From: Malachius bipustulatus
Lineage: Eukaryota > Arthropoda > Insecta > Coleoptera > Melyridae
Reading direction: 5' to 3'
Assembly: GCA_910589415.1 (NCBI GenBank)
Contig: OU342630.1
Coordinates: forward strand, 1,798,001-1,862,000
DNA length: 64,000 nt
Below the pieces are notes generated by a model. That model was not told where the DNA came from, made no database searches, and saw nothing but the letters and a program-made list of their open reading frames with translations. Positions 10,492 to 22,577 of this stretch are shown here, piece by piece. The translations under genes were made by a program, and so were the position numbers. Position 1 is the stretch's first letter. Each line of letters starts with the position of its first letter.

Positions 10492-12437
10492 TTGAGGACG
10501 ACATCACTTTCCAAAAATCACCCAAACTCATCAAATGTCCACCGATCATGACCCCCAGATCACGAAAAAGTGGTTTTCCAAAATTCACCTGCCCACGATA
10601 TATATATATATATCGTATATAATATATATTTATATATTTATATATATATTCCTTTCTATCACTGTGAGCTCCATCCACACAAAAAATACGGTTGAAGTGA
10701 GGTCCGCGACAAAGTGAGGTCCAATATACGGACCCCACTTTGTAAACGCCTTCAGATCTTCCACAGTGACTGTTACTGGCCTGTAAAATGCAAATTAGAC
10801 ATAATTGACTGGACCTCACTTGATGAATGATACGGTAAAATTTGTATATTTTAGTTCAGAGGAGGACCGTGGGTGGCGTGCCGGTAAGATGTATATTCTG
10901 AATACGTGTATAGTCGTTAAACGGACTACAGTAGAAGTGAGGACCGGAGACTCGGCAACGCAGCTGGTCCTCACTTATCGCTCTGCGTACAACCATCATA
11001 ACGTATAACGCTGGGATTCAATAAATCCATATTTGACCTTGGCGTTCTCGAGTTCGTAGGAATCGTTCCTCCGGAGCTTCCCCCGGCGGTCTAGACAACT
11101 ATAGGTAGCTTATTCTCTCGCTTTTTGACGAAGAGTAGTACGATGTTTTTTGACGAGCAGTTTCATGACTATAATGATATTGTATTCCTTGAACCATTTT
11201 TACTTTTTAACCATACTATTTTTAAATAATTTTAGTTGTTTTTGAATTACTATTGTTAAATCACAGAAAAAATTATAAAACATAACGTGAACTATGCTCA
11301 AATCAAGCCAAAATGTGAAATCTTTTTTTCAATTATTAATACCTACTTATAGAATAACTGGAAACAATTAAAAGTACATTATTTTAATAGGTAGGCATAC
11401 TTACCTCTACTATCTACCTATACGCGTTTTCTTTACTTTTTAAATTCTTTAGTAGGTACAATAATTATTATCAAGCGTTGCAACGTAAAATCATAATACC
11501 CAAGTAGAATAAGTAAGTAGGTACCTACAATTTTTTATTGGTGGTTTATTAATTTATGTGCACCTACCTACCTATCTACATTTAATTATTCGCGTAATAA
11601 ATTAATATGTTCTCTCTTTCGATGAGTTAGACACGAGATAAAACATTCTTTAAACCGTCCCTAGTAAAATTTTAAATAAATATGCACAGATAAACATATC
11701 TAAATGTAGTCAATTTCGTATTAATTCCCAACAAAATTACAATGAAATAAAAAACTTTGAAGAAAACTATTCCAAAATGTAAGTCAACCTTTCATTATTT
11801 AGTATGTTTAGGGTACCTACTTACGGCTTAAGGTAACGTAATGAAATGAGTATTAAAAAAAATTGGACTTTTAGGTACGTATAAGTGAAACATAATGAAC
11901 TGGAACTTAAAATACACACGGAACATCCATCTAAATTACTCACTAAAATTAAGTTAAGCCGAATAATTGAACTGTCAAAAATATCATTATTAGATCTGTA
12001 CAATTATTGCCGGGCTTTCATTTCAGTATCTGAATAAAAAATCAATTTGAAAGCTAACAAAAGGTACATGATTGTAAGATTTTTGTAGACATTATGTACC
12101 TACCTATTTTTTACTTATAATACTGAAACTTATCTATTGAAAGATGTAAAGGCTAGGAAGATTTGCGCGTGCTTGTTGATGCGATAAGTAGGTAGTAGCT
12201 GGAACTCAATTATTAAATATTTGACGGATAAAAGAAATTTATAAAAACAAAGGTCCTTTTAGAGGGAACCTTAAGAGGCTTTTTCTGCTTTTTTTTCATT
12301 TGGAACCAAATTTTCTTTAAATAATATTGCCAATTGAAAGAGATTCTATTGAGAAATGAAGAAAATAGGTAGACTTACATCATAGGTACCTACTATTTAT
12401 TTGTAATCTTTCAAGTAATATTCATAGTCACGAGTCA
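10492..12437. other. Non-coding stretch with TA microsatellite and AGGTACCTA motifs
   Basis: Contains a (TA)n tract at about 10594-10660, the GGACCTCACTT motif cluster (listed separately), and from 11390 repeated AGGTACCTAC-type words common in several insect genomes. ORF 10352-10819 (minus) crosses the microsatellite and is not credible. Confidence 0.55.
10695..10976. repeat. Cluster of GGACCTCACTT motifs (first)
   Basis: Six near-identical 11-base words in both orientations, at 10695, 10712, 10730, 10811, 10935 and 10966. A second cluster of the same word is at 19299-19577. Function and family are unknown. Confidence 0.6.
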
Positions 12438-12512
12438 CGATACACTGAAACACGGTATGTCCGGACGCAGGTTGGCTCCACTTCGACAGAACCGTGACGT
12501 TACTTGTTACAA
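12438..12512 (+). repeat. Dispersed repeat, inverted partner of 19190-19262
   Basis: Contains GATACACTGAAACAC, GCAGGTTGGCTCC and AGAACCGTGA. The same words in the same order occur on the opposite strand at 19190-19262. The similarity covers about 70 bp with scattered changes. Confidence 0.6.
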
Positions 12513-13540
12513 AAAAACAGTCCTGCCCATTTAATCCCGTGTAAATACCATCTGCTTTATCACAGAATACCGCAACATAAAATATTAAAATCTGAAAATT
12601 TTACATATTTTACATATTAGTGACAAAAAATAAGATACAACTTGGGCTAATCATTTTTATAAAATCTGACTCTAAATCCAAAAACTCCTCTATTATTGTT
12701 TTCAATTTTTTTTGCAGTCCCCTCCTATTAATCTTGCACCCCTTAGAAGGGGTAGTTCCCCTCTGGAATTTTCAAATGTATACCTAAACGGGGTCGGTTT
12801 ATATGTGGATATGTCATTTGATACGTAATTAAATGCTCTATTCAGCAATATTTATATTTTTGTATTATTTTTTGCGAGAGCTTTAGTTGTAAAATTTAAA
12901 TATCTACTACAAAATGTTACATTATAACCTGCATGATAGGTATGATAAATGAAATTTATCACGGAAATATATATAACAAAACTCGACAGTTTCGCTTTTA
13001 TTTACGTTAAACGACGTTTACTATCCAGAGGCCATTTTTTAAAGATTATTATTATGAGAACACGTTTTTTTCCATCGGAGTACAGATTGAATCGAACTTC
13101 TGCAGTTCTGTAGCGCATTTCAGAAAGAGGCAACCTAAAAATGTATTCTATTTTTTTTTTATCAGAAAACCTTGCTTCGGTTGAAAAAAGTCAAAAGATC
13201 ATATTTACTCAGAAATGAAAGAGGATTTGAAAAATAATTTTATTTTCATAAAAAAGCAATGGCGTACTATTTTTTTCACAATTATAAACAGCCATTATTA
13301 TAAAGGCCCATTAAGGTAACGGGCTGAATTCTGGGGCCGTTAAGTGTACACAAATTTTCACGAAAATATCTTGATTCTTATCAAAGATATTATTAAAAAT
13401 CAATTTTTTTCTTGAAACTTCAACACCCTGTAGTTAAAAAGTTGAGCCTCTTAGGACATACGTTTATACTTACTTTTTTCCTTAAAATGATCTCATCAAT
13501 CACCCCCTGAATTTTCTCGGTTCATTTTAGATACACCCTG
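12513..13540. other. Non-coding stretch with repeat remnants
   Basis: No gene seen. A segment at 12720-12830 (CCCCTCTGGAATTTTCAAA...) has a diverged inverted partner at about 15060-15110. The stretch ends in CACCCTGTA at 13535-13541, the end of another CAGGGTG-type element whose other end was not found. Confidence 0.5.
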
Positions 13541-14754
13541 TATACAGGGTGTCCCATAATATGTGGGCAATCTCTCGGATTTGGGTAAATTTTGTAAAAA
13601 TAAATGAAAAAATAGCTATAAAATTAATTCCTCAGAGACACCCCTACAAAGATATTAGCTGTTGAAGTTGAGGGTTGAAAATCAATTTTTTGCAATAACT
13701 TTTTTATTTCTTGACCGATTTTAATAATTTTTGGTTTTGTTTTGTATTATTTTGAACTGTTTAGAATAGTGTTTCTTAATCTTTGGTAGCACATACATAG
13801 ACCTCGGGATGGCATAACCCCCTCATTCACTTGAAAGAAAACAATAAAAATAATAATTTTACAGTTTTTTAAGGTTAATTTCCTTTTTATTTGATAGTTT
13901 TTACATAAAAAATGTATCTTTATTTATTTCGATAGAGCGAACCGTTATCGAGATAAACGTCCTTCTAATAGGTGATGCGTCGCAGGAACTTTATAAATTT
14001 CAAGTAAATTTTAACAAGATGGCTGACCTTTGACAGTAAATTGAGCAGGAAACAAAACAAAAACTTAATTACATACACATCATATAGTGTCAAAGATTTC
14101 ATTTCATGCAGATTCAATTCTAACTGATTTTAAAATGAGTTACAAAAACGCTGAATACGCAGAAAATCAGTTAGAATTGAATCTGCATGAAATGAAATCT
14201 TTTGACACTGACGTGTATTTAATTAAGTTATTGTTTTGTTTCCTGCTCAATTTACTGTCATAGGTCAGCCATCTTGTTAAAATTTACTTGAAATTTAGAA
14301 AGTTCCTGCGACGCATCACCTATTAGAAGGACGTTTATCTCGATAACGGTTCGCTCTATCGAAATAAATAAAGGTACATTTTTTATGTAAAAAATGTCAA
14401 ATAAAAAGGAAATTAACCTTAAAAAACTGTAAAATTATTATTTTTATTGTTTTCTTTCAAGTGAATGAGGGGGTTATGCCATCCCGAGGTCTATGTATGT
14501 GCTACCAAAGATTAAGAAACACTATTCTAAACAGTTCAAAATAATACAAAATAAAACCAAAAATTATCAAAATCGGTCAAGAAATAAAAAAGTACCTAAT
14601 TGCAAAAAATTGATTTTCAACCCTCAACTTCAACAGCTAATATCTTTGTAGGGGTGTCTCTGAGGAATTAATTTTATAGCTATTTTTTCATTTATTTTTA
14701 CAAAATTTACCCAAATCCGAGAGATTGCCCACATATTATGGGACACCCTGTATA
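13541..14754. mobile_element. 1.2-kb near-perfect palindrome (CAGGGTG family)
   Basis: The left arm (13541 to about 14130) and right arm (about 14165-14754) are reverse complements over nearly 590 bases, with only a loop of about 35 bases. The ends read TACAGGGTGTCCC and GGGACACCCTGTA beside TA, fitting a TA target site. No ORF of note. A transcript would fold into one long double-stranded hairpin. Confidence 0.92.
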
Positions 14755-15509
14755 ACGACGAAAATAACATAAGCTATTGCTGGCTGAAACATACGATATT
14801 ATTAACTAGATACCTATTATAATAATGATTATAGGTAAACAATGATTGGTTTGTTAAGTATTCTGTAGAATTATATTCTTATGGCAGTTTTATTTCATTG
14901 AAATCGAAACTCCCAATTATGAAATTTTCAAAATGACCCGTGTAAATTCAAAATTTCTTTAGCATCTAATTTTTTCACATCTTTGAAAAATCTCATAAAA
15001 AAACTATGAAAAGAAAATATATTTTTGTCTCAATAAAATATAATATTATTACCTATCAAATGACATACCACACTACCCCATTAATGTTTCAAAATTCCAG
15101 AGGGGTTTTGAATTTTTTTTTTAATTTTTTTTAATTTTTTACCCCTGTAAAAAATTATAATCTGAAAACAAAAATCGACGGGTTTGGATTAGCCTCAAAT
15201 GTCGTCCATTTTACTTTTATTGAATTTAGGCGAGCTTTAAAACCACATTTTATAGAAATGATCAGTCCAGTTTGTTTCTTATTTTCTGTGACCAAAATTG
15301 GGCAATATTATCTGGAAATGTATAATTATTGCAGTTAAATATCGTAGCAACCTAAACCCAAACTTGTAAAATTTTCAGAATTTCATCTTTTATGTTGATG
15401 GTATTTTCAGAGATGGGTAAAATGGTTTTCAAAATGTATTTAAAATAGAAAGAACAAAATTCTTTCTGATAAACTATTTAAAATGGAAAATACAAAATAC
15501 TTTCAGATT
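14755..15509. other. AT-rich non-coding stretch
   Basis: No gene seen. Includes poly-T runs at 15110-15140 and the diverged inverted partner of 12720-12830. Confidence 0.5.
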
Positions 15510-15997
15510 TTCCAATTTTACGATACAAAAAAGAAAATTGGTATTTGAAATTGAAATATAAAATGGAAAATGGTCCTGTCCTTCGTTAGTGGATTTTCTT
15601 ATCTGATTATTTATCATTTTAATTTTTTAGTAAAATATTAAACTTAAATTTACTCTTAATGTATTTATTTAATGTATTATAAATGTATTTATAATAAACT
15701 GTTTTGCTATACCTATGCTTGCTTTTATTTATTTGTTTATTGTACCTACGAATCCACTAACGAAGGACAGGACCATTTTATATTTCAATTTCAAATACCA
15801 ATTTTCTTTTTTGTATCGTAAAATTGGAAAATGGTCCTGTCCTTCGTTAGTGGATTCGTAGGTACAATAAACAGATGAATAAAAGCAAGCATAGGTATAG
15901 CAAAACAGTTTATTATAAATACACAAATAAGAAACAGTAAATTTAAATTTAATATTTTACTAAAAAATTAAAATGATAAATAATCAGATAAGAAATC
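15510..15997. repeat. Compound palindrome built on a GTCCTTCGTTAGTGG terminal repeat
   Basis: The word GGTCCTGTCCTTCGTTAGTG occurs at about 15572 (plus), 15754 (minus) and 15833 (plus). The segment 15573-15774 has these words as inverted ends. Its sequence is then repeated in reverse from 15833 to 15997, and the spacer 15775-15832 is the reverse complement of the left flank (15510-15570). This gives two overlapping inverted repeats of about 85 and 160 bases. ORF 15729-15926 is a shadow of this repeat. Confidence 0.8.
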
Positions 15998-16390
15998 AAA
16001 GTGTTATCTTTTACAAAAAAAAGAGAATAAATTAGAAATACTTATAGTAAATGAAGTTTAATAGATATCTTACTAAAAGAATTTACAAATAAATACAAAA
16101 CATAACAAATTAAAAGTGGATGTAATAATCTTCTACCAAACAATAATTATTGATTATTTTTAAGCAACATAGTAAGAAAAATAAAAACTGAAAATTATTG
16201 TACCTAATTTCAATAATAAAATAAAACCCGAAAAATTTTGTTTCATTTATCTTGATGGAGACGATTTTTTCTACAAACTCAACCCGAGTTAAGGAAGTTA
16301 TCTCTCAATTTTTTTTATAGATTATTTTTCTATTATATCCAAGTTAATGTAGTAGAAATAATTTAAATTTAATTTAATAAATTTTCATTG
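15998..16390. other. AT-rich non-coding stretch
   Basis: No gene, motif or repeat recognised between two palindromic elements. Confidence 0.5.
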
Positions 16391-17223
16391 TACAGGGTGA
16401 TTCATTATAATGTCGCCCCCCTTTAACTTTGTTATTTCATGTGTCCCAAAAAAATTCAAAGTGGGGTTATGTAGGTGCTAAAAAAGACTTTTTTATACGT
16501 GTAACAAAAATTTGAAAGTAGATCAGTATACAGGGAAAACCAAAAATTTAATTTTTTTTTCAATGGATCACCCTATATATGAATTTGTTTTTCGATTCCT
16601 CGTAAAATTCTAAGCATAACTTATATAACATACCGTATACCTAAATTCAAAGGCTTCTGAAATATTCGCATTTGAAACATCATCAAATATTTTATAAAAC
16701 ACCTGTTGCAAATCAAGAAATCTAACAATAAAATGCTCTACTGGGCCTCCATTTTTTTCAACACATTTTATAAGGGTTTATAAGGGTTTATAAGGGTTGT
16801 TCGCATTTTCTCCAATGAATCCTGTTATGAATTCTGGGTTATTTTAATTTAAATTATTAATTTCAATCCGTATCAAATCTTTTAGATGATCGAGGTTTTC
16901 AATTTGGTAGTCATATACACACGGTTTTTTAAATAGTATCAAATGCGAATATTTCAGAAACTATTGAATTTAGGTATACGGTATGTTTTATAAATTATGC
17001 TTAGAATTTTACGAGGAATCGAAAAATAAATTCATATATAGGGTGTTCTATTGAAAAAAAAATTAAATTTTTGGTTTTCCCTGTATACTGATCTATTTTC
17101 AAATTTTTGTTATACGTATAAAAAAGTCTTTTTTAGCACCTACATAACCCTACTTTTAATTTTTTTGAGACACATGAAATAACAAAGTTAAAGGGGGGCA
17201 ACATTATAATGAATCACCCTGTA
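16391..17223. mobile_element. 833-bp palindromic element (CAGGGTG family)
   Basis: Arms of about 310 bases (16391-16700 and 16910-17223) are inverted copies with a few mismatches and end in TACAGGGTGATTC / GAATCACCCTGTA, with TA on both sides. The loop of about 200 bases includes three tandem copies of TTATAAGGGT at about 16778-16808. No intact ORF remains. Confidence 0.88.
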
Positions 17224-17405
17224 CAGTGTAGATGCTACAGAGTAGAATGCTGCTCCCGCCAATTCCGCTATATTTATTTCCAATTAATTTCTAGTAACAG
17301 TTTGTTGAAACCTTAGAGCCTTAGACAATATAATAAATATTTATTTATTATGATAATATTTTATTTAATAGTATAAGGTTGAAACATCAGACAGTAGGAC
17401 ATTGG

Positions 17406-17777
17406 CTATTGAGAATATGACAAGTATAAAATATTAGCAACACTACCAGCTGGTATTAATTCACTCCTGATTTCATCGATCGGTAGTGCCAGACACTTCA
17501 CGCCGCTGCCCCACCGACTAGGGCCCAAGCCAAGACCAGTCGAACCACCCGTCCCGTAGCGTAGTAGTAAGTTACCGTAGCCGTATCCGTAGTTATGAAG
17601 TATTCCATGTTCCATGAGATTTCTAAGCAGTCTGACGCATCGGGGTTTTCTAGTTTTTACCCCGCGGCCTGCATTTGTCTCCTCCGTTATTGGAAATTGT
17701 CCATAATATTGGCAATTATCCATTGTATCGCCATGTACGGACTTTCCCTTATTATTGTTATTTACATAAGTGCACAT
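17406..17777 (-). CDS. Unidentified 123-codon ORF, possible host exon
   Basis: Codes a protein I do not recognise. The higher-GC part (about 17440-17690) encodes the second half, with a GYGYGN segment followed by a Gly-rich stretch (RYGTGGSTGLGLGPS) and a non-repetitive tail. The surrounding DNA is AT-rich, so the composition shift is notable. Possible splice signals (CAG before GCCGCGG near 17665) hint that only the second half is coding. It does not resemble the transposon proteins elsewhere in the window. It could be a host exon, a domesticated fragment or chance. Confidence 0.3.
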   Translation of the reverse strand: MCTYVNNNNKGKSVHGDTMDNCQYYGQFPITEETNAGRGVKTRKPRCVRLLRNLMEHGILHNYGYGYGNLLLRYGTGGSTGLGLGPSRWGSGVKCLALPIDEIRSELIPAGSVANILYLSYSQ

Positions 17778-17936
17778 TTTCGATTTATCACTGTAATAAT
17801 CACTTATTAGACGAAATACAACTAGTTAACTCTGTTATTTATTTTATTAATGACAAGTCCCGCTCGTGCACGGTTACACAAGTCAAATTTCAGTAAAGAT
17901 ATAAGACCATTATGTTATCCAGAAATAAATATTATT

Positions 17937-18192
17937 TACAGGGTGTTCGGTAACGGGCCAGTCCAGACCAAACGTCATGTATAAAATCGTATTTGAAACA
18001 TAAAATAGAAAAACGTTTTTCAGATCGGGATGATTTATTTTAAATTTCAGAGCTGCCTTAGTTTTACATTTTTTGGAAATATTTCCCAACGAAGCCCGAT
18101 ATCTGAAAAAAACGTTATTCTTTTCTTATGTTTAAAACACGATTTTATACATGATGTTTAATTTTGGCTGGCCCATTACCGAACACCCTGTT
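17937..18192. mobile_element. 256-bp palindromic element (CAGGGTG family)
   Basis: Ends TACAGGGTGTTCGGTAA and its complement near 18175-18192. The arms of about 110 bases are moderately diverged. The left flank has TA, the right end reads CCCTGTTA, so the right terminus has a one-base change. Confidence 0.8.
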
Positions 18193-18195
18193 ATA

Positions 18196-18900
18196 CGGTG
18201 TTCCCTAATTGAATGTTAATATTTAAGGGGGTATTTTTTTTTGGTAAATTTAAAAAAAAAAAACTTCATGAGAACGTGTGTCTTAAAAGTCTTAACTTTT
18301 GAGATACAGAGTGGTAAAGTTTATGAAAAATAATTAATTTTTTTATATCTTTAATACCTACCGCTCTAGATATTTCATGAAATTTCGTATACATGAAGGT
18401 AGGTATTATGCATCAAGAGGCATTTTTTCATGTCCTCCATTTCATTTTATTTCCAGCAGTGACGTTCGTGCAGAATTTTACCTGCATAATTTGGCAGACA
18501 TTGATAAACATTGATGGTACAAACGCCACACGCCACTGATTTTTTTTTATAGATTCATTTTTGAAATGCCCATTCCTTTCTAAGCAAATTTGATTACTTG
18601 ATTTTTTCAGATCGATGCACGCTTTCCGCCTAAAAAAATAAAATCTATTTCTCTCCATGGTCGCAAGATTATCGTTAAAAATGCTTTGAAGAAAAAAAAA
18701 AAAAAAAAACGATCGTCACCAGTAGAAATAAAATGAAATGTGGTACACGAAAAAATGCCTCTTGAAGCGTAATACCGGTATACGAAATTTGAATAATATA
18801 TCTAGAGAGGGGTATTACAGATATTATGTAAAAAATTATTTATTTTTCATAAACTTCACCACCTTGTATCTCAAAAGTTAAAACTTCTGGTTTGGAGTTT
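18196..18900. repeat. Diverged inverted repeat
   Basis: Arms at about 18285-18450 and 18735-18890 are reverse complements with many differences, for example AACTTTTGAGATACA against TGTATCTCAAAAGTT. The 285-base centre includes a poly-A run. Probably an older palindromic element. ORF 18428-18658 falls in it and is not supported. Confidence 0.65.
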
Positions 18901-19189
18901 CAATTGAAACATCACGCACTGACGTTTGATAAATGGAAAAATCATTTCACAAATTAGGAAAAACAAAAGACGAATATCAAAAAAAAGACTGTAAGATTTG
19001 ACCTCTTGTGCACTATCGCTGATAATTATGTTTGTGTTATTTTCATTTTAAATAGATTTATTTCAAATAGGTTTATTCTATCTTAAGTAGGTATTTAAAA
19101 TAGATTTATTCAAAATAGTAACCCACCTCAGGGTATTTTGCGATAAAGCAGACGTTATTTACATTAGATTCGTAGATGATTTTTTAGAA

Positions 19190-19262
19190 CAAGTGACATC
19201 ACGGTTCTGCCGATGCGGAGCCAACCTGCTGCGGCAGGTCATACTGTGTTTCAGTGTATCAT
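19190..19262 (-). repeat. Dispersed repeat, inverted partner of 12438-12512
   Basis: Opposite-strand copy of the 12438 repeat, lying just upstream of the second GGACCTCACTT cluster. Confidence 0.6.
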
Positions 19263-19298
19263 ACTAAAGCGCTATGCTTGGCATCTGGCAACAGTGCT

Positions 19299-19577
19299 GG
19301 GTCTCACTTTCTACGAATCATGTAATATACGGACCTCATTAAATGCGGAGAGCATAAATAAATATACCGACCTCACTTTGATATTCACGCAAACTGTCCT
19401 CACTATGTTCCTATATACATGAAAATTATAACTTGGCTCTGTTCTGTTTTCCCTGCGTATACTCTTCAGCCATCTATCGCCCATCTCAAGATTTAACAAT
19501 CAGAACATTTACCATGCCTGTAGAATGCTTTCTTCTGGTGGTCCTCACTTGATGGGTAGAACAGTTGGTCCTCGCTT
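19299..19577 (-). repeat. Cluster of GGACCTCACTT motifs (second)
   Basis: Six variants in the same orientation at 19299 (GGGTCTCACTT), 19331, 19368, 19395, 19540 and 19567. Spacing is irregular. Short ORFs here are not supported. Confidence 0.55.
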
Positions 19578-19609
19578 TGATAGTTGGCCAAGTATATATA
19601 TTTATTTCT

Positions 19610-21060
19610 CCAAAATCACGAAATTTTGATTTTAAAAACGCTCCTGTAGCTTTATCTTTCAAGATTAGTGAACGAAATTTTGCACCCTTATTAAATATTA
19701 GGAACAATTTTGATTTTCATTAAAAAAATTTCCAAAAGTCGCGTCACTTCTACAGGATGTCCCTTCAAAATTCGGAAAATCCGGTTTTTGTCACCTCATT
19801 TCAGGTCGCAGTTTTCAATCTAGGAGACTGAAATTTTTGTGGAAGTAAGATATCCACAAGGAGTGGTCTGGTATTGCACTTGAGCAAAATCGACTGAGCC
19901 GTTTCAAAATGGCGGCCATTTTAATTTTTGGAAAAAGGACTATTTTTTGAACCCCTGTATAAGCTAGATAGAAAAAGAGTTTTATATCAAATTCACAATA
20001 TTGGAAGTAAATGACTTGAAATTTAATTTCATGCAACAAAATTTGCATTTTTTTCTATTAATAAGCCAGTGGCGTGGGTAGGAAAAGGGTAAAAATGGCT
20101 AAATTTCTCCAACAATTTATGAGCACATTTTTGAAGTAATTAAACTGAAATTTTTACAGTAGACAACTATACTAATAGACTTCAACCCTTGAGAATTTCA
20201 AAAAGTAAATAAGAAAAATGGCGGAGAGATTCGATTTTTTTTTACATGATGTTTTTTTTAAATTAATTTCTCTAAATTTTTAAAAACGCTCCTGTAGCTT
20301 CATCTTTCAAGATTAATGAACGAAATTTTTTAATCTTATAAACCTTAGGGCTGACGTTTGATTTTCGTAAAAAACATTTTCCTAGAGTTCTGTTACTTCT
20401 ACAGGATGTCCCTCCGAATTTCAGAAAAAAAACCGTCCGTGAGGCACGGTTTCTGGTCGAAGTTTTCAATCTAGAGCGCTGAAATTTTTTTGGTAGTAAG
20501 ATACCCTCAAGTAGTCGTCTGGTACTGTATTTGAGTAAAATAGGTAAAGACATTCCAAAATGGCGGCTTTTTCAATTTTTGGAAAATTGCTAGATTTTGA
20601 ACCCCTAAATAGGCAAGATCAAAAACTTTTAAACAAAATTAACAAGATTGGAAGAAAATAATTTGAAATTTGAGCTAATGCAAAACAATTTGCATCATTT
20701 CTATTAATAAGCCAGAGGCGTGGGTAGGAAAAGGGTAAAAATGTCTACATTTCTATAAACATTCATGAGCTTATTTTTGAAGGAATAGAACGGAAATTTT
20801 GATAGTAGACAACTATACTAATAACATTTAACCTTCAAAAATTTCAAGAAGCAAATATAAAAATGGCGGAGATATTCGAATATTTTTAAATGATGTTTAT
20901 TCCTCTAAAATTTCAAACTTTCGGTTTTCAAAACTCTCCTTTCAGTTTTTTCCGAATTTATTAAAGGTAGTGTAAAAAATAGTATTTTTCAAGTAAAGTT
21001 AGCCAGTGGCTGGCATAGGAAAAGGGACAAAATTGTTAAATTTTGCCAATTTTTTTGATT
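19610..21060. repeat. Tandem repeat of a unit of about 646 bp, 2.3 copies
   Basis: Landmarks recur about 646 bases apart: AAAACGCTCCTGTAGCTT at 19637 and 20282, CTTCTACAGGATGTCCCT at 19746 and 20397, and AGCCAGNGGCGTGGGTAGGA at 20064 and 20710, with a third partial copy near 21000. The copies are clearly diverged. ORFs 19486-20553 in this block lie in the repeat and look like chance. Confidence 0.8.
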
Positions 21061-21236
21061 TTTTAATTTAAAAATCCATTCTAAGGCACGTGTTCAAACG
21101 AAATGAAATGAAATTATCACAGAAAATTTTTCACATTAAAGCACTACGCTAACATGACATGACTATGGAAAATTTCAGAAAGCCAATAATTTAAAAAGCG
21201 GTGAAAATATTCATAATTGAATCGCATAAAAATACA

Positions 21237-21656
21237 CTATTTCTGCGATTGATGCGCAAGAAGGTTTTTTTTATAATTGACAAAGTTGTCCACCTTTCTA
21301 TAAATTCTATCAATGAACTGATCAAAAGCCAATCCAGAAAGTCTGACCTGCATAATGTCTCTCGCAATCTTCTTTATGTGTGAGTGGTAGTTGGCTGTTC
21401 TGTACCATTTTCTTATCTCGTGCCTGAGTAGACGTCTCTGCAGCTCTGCAACGTTCCTGGACCATGTGGGGTTGTTGTTTCTGGGGGTCTTGATCCTGAC
21501 AAATCTTGGGACGAGGTTCTGTTGGAGGCAGGTCTTGCAAAACTTGATATGTGCGTATGACTTGGCTTCATTGAATGACGAATTGCTGTATGATCGGGTC
21601 AAAACTGCCAGACTAGCGACCATCAAAAATTCACGGAGACCCATTGCGAGGAACAA
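21237..21656 (-). pseudogene. 5' end of a PLE-1 ORF, truncated
   Basis: Shows the N-terminal part missing from copy A: it begins MFLAMGLREFLMVAS and includes IARDIMQVRLSGLAFDQF. That segment also starts the plus copy at 22966, which ties the two together. Homology stops after FVNYK near 21260. The TRKTCLQQNL-like Cys-containing stretch has no function I can name. The fragment abuts the 3' end of the previous copy with no spacer. Confidence 0.75.
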
Positions 21657-21720
21657 TGATAATGATAAAGGAAAAAGTCTTATTCTCGCTAAGTTTGAGA
21701 CTTTATTTTTTCTTTTATTT

Positions 21721-21756
21721 GGTTACATGTTTCGGCTCTTCGGCCATCATCAGACC
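21721..21756 (-). ncRNA. Hammerhead ribozyme in the PLE-1 3' fragment
   Basis: Same 36-base sequence as at 7483-7518 and same orientation: GGU, CUGAUGA, short stem II, GAA, palindromic ACAUGU, A, ACC. Confidence 0.8.
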
Positions 21757-22577
21757 ATAAAATAAACTGCAAGTAAAAAGGTATATTGTGAGTATAAAAC
21801 TCAGTCATAACTAGCTGGATTGGAAATATAAAAATACAAAAGATATTAATTAGTTAAGGTGTACAACTTACAGTCGTCTCTATGTCATAACAGACAATTT
21901 CGGCTCATCAAGCAGGTTGAAGCAAACCATCACACACATCAGTTGCGGGGTTAAAATAAAATAATATCGAAACAAGGGGTGTACCCCCATAGAGTCATCT
22001 TGAACTCGTCTAGGAAGTCAAAGACCAGACAAATATAAAACATTGACTAAAACACCAAGGGAAACGGAAAAGGCATCGAATTCCTTGTTAAATATTTAAA
22101 AATACTCGAAGGCACATGTGCTCGAGTCTCCTGTAGGAGAACCCACAAAATGGAAGCTGCATATAGATATCAGTGCAGATATGATTTCTTTTTATATTTT
22201 TTATAAAATCTAGAAATTTGAGAGGAAACCATCATGTTATTTTAGGTTAATTAATTCGAAAAGTTTTTAAAAAATTTTTTGAACGATGTCTATATCAAAC
22301 ATTGACAGGTGACAACTGACAAAATGGTGAAAAGAAGGGGAGACAGAGTATGAGGTTTCATTGAATGACTGATGGCAGATTGTTGACAAGCGATGTAAAG
22401 TCGGTCCGGTAAAAAGAAGAATAAAGATGAGAAGTGGGGACTTCTATAAGCCGGCGGGAAAATTTGAAAATTTGAAAAATTAGATATGGTCAAAGAACAA
22501 GGAAATATGTTGTGAGAATTGACAAATCCAGGTAGTGGTATGTAATTAAGAGATGGGTTTTTTTATATTGTGTATTA

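Noticed and set aside
10352..10819. 155-codon minus-strand ORF
   Set aside because: Runs through a TA microsatellite and hairpin; only its last part overlaps PLE sequence, in a non-RT frame.
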